From an uncultured Lachnospiraceae bacterium (GTDB lineage: Bacteria; Bacillota; Clostridia; Lachnospirales; Lachnospiraceae): DNA of 64,000 bases. Position 1 is the first letter of the stretch. Each line of letters opens with the position of its first letter. This document shows, in pieces, positions 56,442 to 64,000 of the stretch. Under the pieces are notes generated by a model that worked only from the letters and a program-made list of their open reading frames with translations, was not told the DNA's origin and made no database searches. Location: NCBI GenBank assembly GCA_947626395.1, contig CANQRU010000002.1:99583-163582 (forward strand). Direction: 5' to 3'. Position numbers and translations under genes: made by a program.

Positions 56442-58621
56442 AAAAGAAGGCCATCGAGAAGATCCCTTACATTGGCATCGAGAGGACGAGCCGGAAGAAG
56501 GGCGCAAAGTACATAGCGGCCACGATGGTGAAGCTTGTCGGCCACGAAAAGCACCTCATTACAGAGGTGTACCGGAACAAGAAAGGGGACCTGGATGTGC
56601 CGCTGGTGCGGATCGTGCTGACAAAGAAGGACTTCGGGACCTTTTTCGTTGAATCAGGAGTATGGTCGAGAGCGCTGATCGCCGGCAGCAGCTGGTGCAG
56701 CAAGTATCCGGTGTGGGACAAGGGCGGCAGGGAGTACGATGCCGGGAAGGAGAACGTGATCCGCTCCGACGAGGATCTCCAGCGGATCAAGAGCTTCCCT
56801 GGGGTAGAGGAGAAGTCGTGGCGGAGCCAGACATGGTATGGACTGATCAATGACCGGATCGATGATATCTCCACCAAAGAGCGCCGCGCCAGGGAGAATA
56901 GAAGATGGGAGCGCCGGCAGCAGGGCCTGAAGGAACGGGCGGAGAACACGCCGGAGATCGACGAGCAGAAGCTCCTGGAATATGCGGACCGGGTGATCTT
57001 CCGGGAAAAGCATTATCTGTATTACAAGAAGCGCGGATCCTGGGCCAGGGTGGCCTGCTCGAAGTGCGGGGGCGTGAATGAGTACCGGTGGAAGCCGGGG
57101 ATCAGCTACGAGAGCCAATTCCAGCGCATGATCGACGAGCCGCGTCAGGGAGGCTTCGGGACCTGCCCGATGTGCGGGGCGCGTGGGGAATGGAAGCCGC
57201 AGGGGAAGGTGATGGACTCCTACAGCAAAGCGGCCCACCTGTTCGTCGGACAGAAGTACAAGGAGACGGGTATGGTGTTCCGGTATTACGAGGTGGAAAA
57301 GGAATATCAGCTGGGACTGATCTGTGAGAACAACGGGCCGTTGATGGAGAACGCCTGCGAGGAGCTCAGCGGGACCGAAATCGCCAGGGTCTACTTCGAA
57401 GAGGGAAGGAAGCCACAGAAGGACTACCACAAGCAAAGCACGTGGGACGGGAAGGACTTCTGGGATGACTGCAACCTCTACGGCAAGGAGAACATCAACA
57501 TCAGCGAGGGGCCGATCCTCCCGGAGACATGGGAGGCCATGAAGGGCACGATCTTCCGGTACAGCGCCATGCAGGAGTACGAGGCAGCAGAGGACGGCTA
57601 CATCAACCCGGTGGACTATCTGGAACGGTACATGCAGACGCCGCAGATCGAGATGCTGACGAAGCTGGGCCTGATCAAGGTGGTGGAGAACCTGGTGAAG
57701 TGCCGGTACGGCATTGTGGCCAATGAGCACGCAGACCGGGTGGACACCTTCCTGGGGATCCGGAAAGAGCATGTCCGACTGCTCATCCGGCACCAGGGCG
57801 AGGAGAACATCCTGAAGATCCTGAAGGACGAGAAGCGGCTGGAGCAGCAGTGGACTGACGAGCAGATCGAGAACCTGGTGGAGCTCAGTCTGGAGAGCAG
57901 GAACGGGTGGATGGTCGTGCTGGAGCACATGGGCGTCCAGAAGATGCTCAACCTCATCGGGAAGTACGCCGGAGCCGAGTATGGAACCGGGTGCAGCAGG
58001 GCCACATCGAGGCTCCGGGCCGTGGCGCAGACATATTTTGATTACATCAACATGAGGCAGGCACTGGGATACGATATGAGCAACTCCGTCTATCTGGCGC
58101 CTAAGGATCTGGACGTAGCTCACCAGGTTATGGTGACGGAACACAATAAAAAAGAAGCAGACGCGCGGATCCGGGAGGCAGAGCAGAAATTCCCGATGAT
58201 CAGGAAGCATTATCGGAGGCTCAGGAAGAAATTCTTTTACGAGGACGAGGACTTCTGCATCCGGCCGGCCAGGAGCGCCGGGGAGATCGTCACAGAGGGG
58301 CGTGTCCTGCACCATTGTGTGGGCGGTGACAACTATCTCGGAAAGCATAACGACGATATCTCCACGATCCTGTTCCTCCGGTCGAAGACGGAGCCGGATG
58401 TGCCGTACATCACAGTGGAGATCGGCACGAACGATCTAAAGCTCATGCAGTGGTACGGGGCGCACGACAAGAAGCCAGATGAGGACAACATGCGCCGGTG
58501 GCTGGATGTATACGTTACAAAGCTCAAATGCGGTCTGGTTGGGACGGCGGAAGCGGCCGGAGACGGGGAAGATACAGAGATTGAGGCAGAGGACGAGCAG
58601 GTACTGGCAGTACCTGCGTAA
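56438..58621 (+). CDS. PcfJ-like protein
   Basis: A 727-residue protein of the PcfJ family, common in phages and conjugative elements of Firmicutes; biochemical role not established. A central cysteine cluster (ACSKCGGVNEYRW and CPMCGARGEW, residues ~205-245) should bind zinc. The conserved C-terminal region reads RVLHHCVGGDNYLGKH and ITVEIGTNDLKLMQWYG. Coupled to the preceding small gene. Confidence 0.82.
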   Translation: MKKKAIEKIPYIGIERTSRKKGAKYIAATMVKLVGHEKHLITEVYRNKKGDLDVPLVRIVLTKKDFGTFFVESGVWSRALIAGSSWCSKYPVWDKGGREYDAGKENVIRSDEDLQRIKSFPGVEEKSWRSQTWYGLINDRIDDISTKERRARENRRWERRQQGLKERAENTPEIDEQKLLEYADRVIFREKHYLYYKKRGSWARVACSKCGGVNEYRWKPGISYESQFQRMIDEPRQGGFGTCPMCGARGEWKPQGKVMDSYSKAAHLFVGQKYKETGMVFRYYEVEKEYQLGLICENNGPLMENACEELSGTEIARVYFEEGRKPQKDYHKQSTWDGKDFWDDCNLYGKENINISEGPILPETWEAMKGTIFRYSAMQEYEAAEDGYINPVDYLERYMQTPQIEMLTKLGLIKVVENLVKCRYGIVANEHADRVDTFLGIRKEHVRLLIRHQGEENILKILKDEKRLEQQWTDEQIENLVELSLESRNGWMVVLEHMGVQKMLNLIGKYAGAEYGTGCSRATSRLRAVAQTYFDYINMRQALGYDMSNSVYLAPKDLDVAHQVMVTEHNKKEADARIREAEQKFPMIRKHYRRLRKKFFYEDEDFCIRPARSAGEIVTEGRVLHHCVGGDNYLGKHNDDISTILFLRSKTEPDVPYITVEIGTNDLKLMQWYGAHDKKPDEDNMRRWLDVYVTKLKCGLVGTAEAAGDGEDTEIEAEDEQVLAVPA

Positions 58622-58671
58622 GAAGAATAGACACAGTTGCAGGTTTAAGAGATTACGGAAGGAGCGGACAT

Positions 58672-60081
58672 ATGGAAAACGTGATCAAAAAATATGAAGG
58701 AACCTATGAGGAGTTCCGGGACAGGCTCGGCAGCGAGCTGCAGAGGGAAGCGGAGTCATTTGTGCGGATCGGTTACCTGCTGAAGGTTGCACGGGATTCA
58801 GACGTGCTGGCTGCGTCGGGGTATAAGTCGGTGGCAGATTTTGCCGCGGCGGAGTACAAGCTGACGAAGGACGTGGTGTCGCGGTACATGGCGATCAATG
58901 ACCGCTATTCAGAAGGCGGGTATTCGGATGTGCTGCAGGAGCAGTACCGGGTGTATGGCTATACGAAGCTGGCGGAGATGCTGACGCTGCCGCCGGAGAT
59001 CGCGGACGCGGTGCCGCCGGAGGCGACGCGGGCGGAAATCCAGGATCTGAAGCGGGAGATCCGCGAGGAAAACCAGGAGTCACCCATGGAAGTGATGATG
59101 GAAGCAGGGCAGGATGATGCGGACATGCCACTGCTGTACCGGATGCTGAAGGAGTATTACCATGGGAAGCCGGCGGAATATAGCCGGATGCATGAGGCTG
59201 TATGGCTGTGGAAGATGCAGGCCGGGAAGGCGGAAGATATCGGCAGTAAGCACCTGCAGTCGGCGGCGCAGGACATTCTGGCGCCAAGCGGGAACATTGT
59301 CATGCTGTCGCGCGTGGCCGGCGTCGGGAGGGTGATGCTTGTCGTCCGTGACAGCGGCCTGCCGGAGCTGCGGTCGGTGAGGTCCGGCGAGCAGCAGGCG
59401 GAGACCTGGCTGCATGTATGGGAGACACTTGGGACACTGGTTTCCGGGAACAGGGAGAGCGTAGAAGACGCCTGGGAGTTTCTGTATGGGGAAAAGTACC
59501 CGCTGGCCGAGGCGGTCCGGGATGAGAAGACGGAGCAGAAGGACAGGGTGATCCGGACATCCGGCGGTCCGGGGACTGCGCCGAAGGCGCCGGACAGGAG
59601 TGTAAGTGCGCCGGGGAAGGGAAGCAAAAAGGCCGCGCCGGCGGCGCAGGGAAATGTCCCGGAGCGGGGGAAAAGTGTCCCGGGGCCGACGGGAAATGTC
59701 ACGGAACCGGGGAAAAGTGTACAAAAACAGGCGGAAAATGCCCATAAACCAGCAGAAAGTGCGCAAAAACCAGCAGAAAATGCCCAGAAAGCGGCGGAAA
59801 GTGTACAGGAACCGGCAGAAAATGCCCAGGAACCGGACCAGGATACCGCCGCTGCCGGGCAGCAGGAGGAACCGGATGGGGACCTGCGGGTGCTGGAGGC
59901 GAAACGGCTGGCGCATGTCGTTCTGGATTCGCTTGACAGGGAGAAATTCATGAGCGCCAGGCGGGCGGCCCGGGCGCTGATCGAGAAGATCGCGGAGATT
60001 TGTGACAGTATGGCGGATGCGGATATTGACGGGCAGATGAGTATCGGGGATCTGGAAGGGATGCAGGAGGAATCGGAATAA
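58672..60081 (+). CDS. Replication-associated phage/ICE protein with heptad repeats
   Basis: A 469-residue protein. The N-terminal 140 residues (SFVRIGYLLKVARDSDVL, VADFAAAEYKLTKDVVSRYM, YGYTKLAEMLTLPPEI) match a family often found in phage and conjugative-element replication modules, with a possible helix-turn-helix. Residues ~325-390 are a linker of about nine 7-residue units alternating AENAQKP and AESVQEP types (21-bp DNA period, 59650-59840). A conserved helical C-terminus follows. GGAAGGAG precedes ATG 58672. Exact function unknown. Confidence 0.65.
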   Translation: MENVIKKYEGTYEEFRDRLGSELQREAESFVRIGYLLKVARDSDVLAASGYKSVADFAAAEYKLTKDVVSRYMAINDRYSEGGYSDVLQEQYRVYGYTKLAEMLTLPPEIADAVPPEATRAEIQDLKREIREENQESPMEVMMEAGQDDADMPLLYRMLKEYYHGKPAEYSRMHEAVWLWKMQAGKAEDIGSKHLQSAAQDILAPSGNIVMLSRVAGVGRVMLVVRDSGLPELRSVRSGEQQAETWLHVWETLGTLVSGNRESVEDAWEFLYGEKYPLAEAVRDEKTEQKDRVIRTSGGPGTAPKAPDRSVSAPGKGSKKAAPAAQGNVPERGKSVPGPTGNVTEPGKSVQKQAENAHKPAESAQKPAENAQKAAESVQEPAENAQEPDQDTAAAGQQEEPDGDLRVLEAKRLAHVVLDSLDREKFMSARRAARALIEKIAEICDSMADADIDGQMSIGDLEGMQEESE

Positions 60082-60209
60082 ATGGCGGCCATGGCCAGGC
60101 CGCCGCCCGGTCGGGAGGATTACAGGCTGGAATACAGATGATGTGTCACGGATAGAGCCGGAGCCCGGAGACGGGCCCCGGCGTCATGGCGGAAGGGGGC
60201 TGGAAGCAT

Positions 60210-60491
60210 ATGCCGAACGGTCGCACAACGGCGTGCCCGTATTATATAACCCATAAGCAGGGGAGGGGTGGCTGGGACTACACGGTCACCTGCGAGAACA
60301 TCAGGGAGAACATGGGGTTTGCGATGAGGACACAGCTGCGGTTTGAGAGCAGGCAGGAGATGAGCGACTACATGGAACTGTTCTGCTGTGATGGCGGCAA
60401 CTATACCTCGTGTCCGTATTACCAGGCTGTATATAATAAGGAAACCCGGCCGGCGGAAGGCGTGGCGGGGGGGCGCAGGGCGAAGAAGTAA
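60210..60491 (+). CDS. Small cysteine-containing phage protein, unknown
   Basis: A 93-residue protein with CPYYITHK near the N-terminus and NYTSCPYYQAVYN near the C-terminus; two CPYY words and other Cys may bind metal. The start is uncertain: ATG 60210 has weak GGAAG upstream; ATG 60186 would add eight residues. Confidence 0.6.
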   Translation: MPNGRTTACPYYITHKQGRGGWDYTVTCENIRENMGFAMRTQLRFESRQEMSDYMELFCCDGGNYTSCPYYQAVYNKETRPAEGVAGGRRAKK

Positions 60492-60589
60492 TCTGATCAT
60501 ACGGCATAAGCCGGCGGCTTCGGATCGGGCGGATGCCCGATTAATTCTCTTGATAAACCATTTATCTTTACGACCAGGAGGACGGGCGG

Positions 60590-61438
60590 ATGTACCTGTT
60601 GAGCGTGACCAGGGCTGGAAGGACCATTGAGTACGAGAAATATTATACATACCGCTACGGGCCGAAGGGCGGGAAGAGGGGGAAGCGGCGGGGGCCGATG
60701 ACGGAAGTGCAGCGCCGGGCGAACAACCGGCAGGCAGAGAGGAAACTGCGGCGGCTGGTGAACGCGAACTTCGGACCGGGGGATCTGCATATCGTCCTGA
60801 GCTACGCCAGGAGGAAGGGGGACGCGTACCGGACGCGGGAGGAGATGCGGAAGGATGCGGACCGGTTCCTGAGAAATCTGCGGAAGGCGTTTAAGCAGGC
60901 GGGGATGGAACTGAAGTATATCCATGTGATGGAGATCGGGGAGAAGGGCGCGCGGCATCATCACCTGATCATTAACCATATCGACTCAAGGACCATACAG
61001 AACTGCTGGGGTGGGCTGGGGCGGGTGCTGATCTCGCCGCTGGACGGGTCAGGCCAGTACCGGAAGCTGGCGGAATATCTGCTGAAGTATTCGAACCGGA
61101 CGGTAGGGACGGATGCGGAGCTGATGGGAAAACGCTGGAGCAGCAGCCGGAACCTGGTGAAGCCTGAGACAGAGCGGACGGTGGTGTCGGACCGGAGCTT
61201 TTTCCGCTCAGAGGCGAAGGTGCCGGCGGCGCTGGCCGGACGGTACTATGTGGATCTGGAGACGGTGGAGAAGGGCGTGAATGCGGACGGGTACGGATAT
61301 TTCCGGTACACGCTGGTAGCGTACGGGCCGGGAGACGGTAGGGGAGAGGACAGGGAAACACATGGCAGGAAGCGGGGCGCCGGAGGAGGGCGGCCTGCTA
61401 AGCGTGCAGGAAGGAGACAGCATGAAAAGAAAGGGTAA
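60590..61438 (+). CDS. Rolling-circle replication-associated (HUH-type) protein
   Basis: A 282-residue basic protein. Residues ~60-190 hold an HUH endonuclease-like core: motif 1 LHIVLSYA, motif 2 MEIGEKGARHHHLIIN with the paired His, and a Tyr/Lys helix YRKLAEYLLKYSNR that could supply the catalytic tyrosine. Such proteins nick DNA to start rolling-circle replication. The C-terminus is Arg/Gly-rich. GACCAGGAGGACG lies upstream of ATG 60590. Confidence 0.72.
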   Translation: MYLLSVTRAGRTIEYEKYYTYRYGPKGGKRGKRRGPMTEVQRRANNRQAERKLRRLVNANFGPGDLHIVLSYARRKGDAYRTREEMRKDADRFLRNLRKAFKQAGMELKYIHVMEIGEKGARHHHLIINHIDSRTIQNCWGGLGRVLISPLDGSGQYRKLAEYLLKYSNRTVGTDAELMGKRWSSSRNLVKPETERTVVSDRSFFRSEAKVPAALAGRYYVDLETVEKGVNADGYGYFRYTLVAYGPGDGRGEDRETHGRKRGAGGGRPAKRAGRRQHEKKG

Positions 61439-61838
61439 ATCACTGGTAGATAGGGTGGAGTATGCGGAGCGGAGGGCCGCGGACTGTGAGCGGAGGATGC
61501 GTGACATGCACCGGGAAATGAGGAGGTGTAACGCCATATCGGACGGTTCGCAGATCCTCTGCAGCATCCTGGCCGGGATGATCGGGCCGGAGTTCCATGT
61601 GCCTGCGGATGCGGTGGAAGCCGGGAAGCGGAATGAGTATGCCTGCCGGATGAACAGTGACGGCACATACGATTTCTGCAGGAAGGATATTCTGGAGCTT
61701 AAGGGAGTACTGGACATGGATGACGCTGGTCCGGATGAAGCCGGGGATGCGGATGGCGGCCATGGTGCCGGAGGCGTGGAGAATATCTGCGGGCAGCAGG
61801 GAACAGTCACGATCGAGGACGACATACCGGACAGATGA
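61422..61838 (+). CDS. Phage protein, unknown
   Basis: A 138-residue protein with a basic coiled-coil-like start (VDRVEYAERRAADCERRM) and an acidic C-terminus (MDDAGPDEAGDADGGH). GGAAGGAGACAG precedes ATG 61422. It overlaps the HUH gene by 17 bases and is the last gene before a terminator. Confidence 0.6.
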   Translation: MKRKGKSLVDRVEYAERRAADCERRMRDMHREMRRCNAISDGSQILCSILAGMIGPEFHVPADAVEAGKRNEYACRMNSDGTYDFCRKDILELKGVLDMDDAGPDEAGDADGGHGAGGVENICGQQGTVTIEDDIPDR

Positions 61839-61882
61839 ATGTGCGCGCATATGTGCGTGTGCGCGCGTGGAAAGGGAAAAAG

Positions 61883-61905
61883 GACGCCTGCTGGCGTCTT
61901 TTTTT
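61883..61905 (+). terminator. Terminator closing the prophage early operon
   Basis: GACGCC-TGCT-GGCGTC followed by TTTTTTT. It separates the early genes from the packaging genes. Confidence 0.85.
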
Positions 61906-62075
61906 GTACCGTGGAACCGGACAGAAGCGGACGGAACCGATGGAATGCGGAGCCGGTTGTACCGGGGCAACATCGGGGGGTGGGGGAATCTTTCCCAACG
62001 TGGATATATGATTATATGCAGACAGGTGGCCGGCATGCCGTGGAAGCGGCGGCCGCAGGAGTTCGGGGGTGCAGG

Positions 62076-62705
62076 ATGGGAGTGCAGAAATGGCAGCAGT
62101 GGGAGGGGCGGGAAGAGAACCGCGCCGTACTGCAGGCCTGGAAGATGGCAGGGCTGAGCGATGAGGAGATCGCGAAGCGGATCGGCGTGAGCCGTTCGAC
62201 GCTGTCGGAATGGAAACGGAAGCATGAGGGGATCCGGGAGGCGCTTTCCTCCGGCCGGGAGTTTGCGGACCGTCTGGTTGAGAACAGCCTGTTCCGGCTG
62301 ACGCAGGGCTATAAGGTGGAGCTCAGGAAGTCGTACAAGCTGAAAAAGCCGGTGTATGACGAGCATGGGAAAAAGGTCGCGGATGAGGAAGTGCTTGAGA
62401 CGGGGATTGACGACGAGTATGTGAAGCCGGATGTGCGCGCGATGATCTTCTGGCTGCAGAACCGGCGGCCCGAGGATTGGCGGAAGATGGAGGAACAGGT
62501 CCAGGATGAGGATGCCAGGAGGATGGTGGTCCTGACCCCGGCGGACGTGGAAAGGATGCGGGAATATGCCAACGAAAGCAGAAAAGACAGCGGCGCGGCC
62601 GAAGGCGCCGGGGAAAGCGAAGGGAAAGCAGGGGACGCAGCCGAAGTCCACGGCGCCGCTGCAGCGGAAACGGGCGCAGGACAGGGCGTGGAAGCCGCCC
62701 ATTGA
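62076..62705 (+). CDS. Phage terminase small subunit-like protein
   Basis: A 209-residue protein with an N-terminal helix-turn-helix (LSDEEIAKRIGVSRSTLSEW), a central region KPDVRAMIFWLQNRRPEDW typical of DNA-packaging small subunits, and an Ala/Gly/Glu-rich tail. It would recognise the packaging site and pass DNA to the large subunit. ATG 62076 follows GGGGGTGCAGG, a modest ribosome site. The last 140 bases overlap the likely start of the large subunit. Confidence 0.75.
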   Translation: MGVQKWQQWEGREENRAVLQAWKMAGLSDEEIAKRIGVSRSTLSEWKRKHEGIREALSSGREFADRLVENSLFRLTQGYKVELRKSYKLKKPVYDEHGKKVADEEVLETGIDDEYVKPDVRAMIFWLQNRRPEDWRKMEEQVQDEDARRMVVLTPADVERMREYANESRKDSGAAEGAGESEGKAGDAAEVHGAAAAETGAGQGVEAAH

Positions 62706-64000
62706 CCCGGGGAGCGTCCTGTGGATGCCGCAGCCGACGCAGGTCATGATGATGTCACGGCCGGAGTTCGAGGCCTTCTACGGCGGTGCGGCCGGCGGCG
62801 GGAAGTCGGACTTCCTGCTGGTGGAGGCGCTTCGGCAGGTGGATGTGCCGTATTACCAGGGGATCATCTTCCGGAAGACGGTGCCGGAGCTGGCGGACCT
62901 GATATCGAGGTCGCAGATCCTGTATAAGGCGGCGTACCCGCGGGCGAAGTATAACATCACGAAGATGGTCTGGACGTTCCCGAGCGGAGCGAAGATCTAT
63001 TTCGGGCACATGCAGCACTCGAAAGACATGCTGAAGTACCAGGGCCGGCATTTTGATTATATCGGCTTTGACGAGCTGACGCATTTTACGGAGGAGGAAT
63101 ACCTGTATCTGTTTTCGAGGTGCCGCTCCAGCGGGCCGGGGCTGAGGAACTATATCCGCTCCACGGGGAACCCGGGAGGGGTGGGCCATGCCTGGGTGAA
63201 GGCTCGGTTTGTGAGCGTGGCGAAGCCGGGGACAAGGGTGGTAAAAGAGACGTCGACAAATCTTCCGGACGGGACGAAGCTTAAGGTCTCCAGGGACCGG
63301 GTGTTCATTCCATCGTCGGTATATGATAACCAGGAGCTGCTGAGGAACAGCCCGGACTATGTGGCCAACCTTGCGATGCTGCCGGAGGCGGAGAAGCGGG
63401 CGCTGCTGTACGGGGACTGGGACAGCTTCAGCGGGCAGGTGTTCAGGGAGTGGAGGAACGACCCGGAGAATTATGACACGCAGCAGTGGACGCATGTGAT
63501 CAGCCCGTTTAAGATCCCGTCGGGTTGGATCATAGGACGCAGTTATGATTTCGGTTTTGCGAAGCCGTTCAGCGTGGGCTGGTACGCGGTTGATTACAGC
63601 GGCTGTGTGTACCGGATCCGGGGCCTGTACGGGTGCAGGCCCGGTGAGGCGAACACGGGGATCATGATCGATCCCGCGGAACAGGCGAGGCAGATCCGCC
63701 AGATCGAGGAGACGGACGAGAACCTGAAGGGCAGGAAGATCATGGGGATCGCGGACCCGTCGATCTTTGACGTATCGCGCGGTGACTCGATCGCGGATAT
63801 CATGGCCAGGCAGGGCGTGTACTGGTCGCCGGGTGACAACCACCGGATCGCGGGAAAGATGCAGTACCATTACCGGATGGCGTTCGGGAAGGACGGCCGG
63901 AGCATGTTCTACGTGTTCAACACGGACAGCAACCGGGATTTCATCCGGACGATCCCGTCGCTGGTGTATGACGAGAAGAACGTGGAGGACGTGGACACGA
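62566..64000 (+). CDS. Phage terminase large subunit, 5' part
   Basis: The frame stays open to the right edge (at least 478 residues). Walker A FYGGAAGGGKSDFLL, Walker B YIGFDELTHF, a coupling-type STGNPGG, and the start of the nuclease domain GRSYDFGFAKPFSVGW followed by an Asp-containing IMGIADPS identify the packaging ATPase/nuclease. The proposed ATG at 62566 with AAAGGA upstream gives a basic N-terminal tail and overlaps the small subunit by 140 bases; ATG 62724 is the alternative but has no ribosome site. Confidence 0.88.
   Translation, partial: MPTKAEKTAARPKAPGKAKGKQGTQPKSTAPLQRKRAQDRAWKPPIDPGSVLWMPQPTQVMMMSRPEFEAFYGGAAGGGKSDFLLVEALRQVDVPYYQGIIFRKTVPELADLISRSQILYKAAYPRAKYNITKMVWTFPSGAKIYFGHMQHSKDMLKYQGRHFDYIGFDELTHFTEEEYLYLFSRCRSSGPGLRNYIRSTGNPGGVGHAWVKARFVSVAKPGTRVVKETSTNLPDGTKLKVSRDRVFIPSSVYDNQELLRNSPDYVANLAMLPEAEKRALLYGDWDSFSGQVFREWRNDPENYDTQQWTHVISPFKIPSGWIIGRSYDFGFAKPFSVGWYAVDYSGCVYRIRGLYGCRPGEANTGIMIDPAEQARQIRQIEETDENLKGRKIMGIADPSIFDVSRGDSIADIMARQGVYWSPGDNHRIAGKMQYHYRMAFGKDGRSMFYVFNTDSNRDFIRTIPSLVYDEKNVEDVDT

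Larger units (their letters stand above)
49320..64000. mobile_element. Prophage, left part; right end outside the window
   Basis: Continuous phage-type content: serine recombinase, XRE repressor with divergent early promoter, a run of short overlapping genes, PcfJ, a rolling-circle-type protein and terminase small and large subunits. Gene order (integration, lysogeny, early, packaging) fits a tailed-phage genome read left to right. The element begins inside a cotJC-like gene. Confidence 0.85.

Noticed and set aside
1..64000. tRNA or rRNA genes, insertion sequences with transposases.
   Set aside because: None could be recognised on either strand; the prophage integrated in a protein gene, not a tRNA gene.

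Overview
The window looks like a chromosome segment of a GC-rich, spore-forming member of the Clostridia, most likely Lachnospiraceae. The grounds are T-box-controlled tyrS and ileS genes, a SpoIID/SpoIIQ-like engulfment pair, a CotJC-type manganese catalase, many AGGAGG-type ribosome binding sites with frequent TTG/GTG starts, Lachnospiraceae-type orphan families (DUF5721, DUF4867) and a type-2-looking IleRS. No rRNA, tRNA or CRISPR array was seen. Family names rest on recognising motifs by eye; no database search was run.

Bases 1-9450 are housekeeping: a parvulin-type foldase (5' end outside the window), M18 aminopeptidase, DUF5721-tdk, nrdR-yqeG-aroE-aroK-aroQ, efp and argS. Bases 9458-9672 hold a dense set of nested inverted repeats. 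Bases 9710-20488 carry a SWIM/SNF2 helicase, a flavin-type oxidase-fold protein and a deoxysugar/pentose module (xylulokinase, DUF4867, fucose/arabinose isomerase family, GH78 rhamnosidase). A small AT-richer island (DUF4143 ATPase, orphan HicB) separates this from a MarR-ABC-ABC efflux operon. Next come a second large palindromic element (26904-27140), an MBL hydrolase, a CapA-like protein, a tyrosine T-box with tyrS, a PadR-DUF1700 operon, a minimal tyrosine recombinase, mntP with a probable manganese riboswitch, a double-Nudix protein, an isoleucine T-box with ileS, glgP, spoIID and a spoIIQ-like gene, a CBS protein and a cytoplasmic sialidase.

From about 49.32 kb to the right edge the window is prophage. 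The bacterial gene at the junction is a cotJC-like manganese catalase without its N-terminus, and a large serine recombinase lies just inside the junction. Then follow a small lysogeny module (DUF4160 pair, membrane coiled-coil protein, XRE repressor with an operator-promoter region), a rightward early operon of small proteins, a 3D-domain protein, a PcfK/AcrIIA9-like protein with PcfJ, a replication-associated protein, an HUH rolling-circle-type protein, and the terminase genes, the large subunit running off the edge.

The most interesting hypothesis is that this prophage splits a spore-coat gene, as skin splits sigK and SPbeta splits spsM, and so may be excised during sporulation. The other end of the element is outside the window, so this is untested here. 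Other points are two multi-hairpin intergenic elements, a dispersed ~40-bp intergenic repeat, and several housekeeping proteins with low-complexity or repeat insertions.
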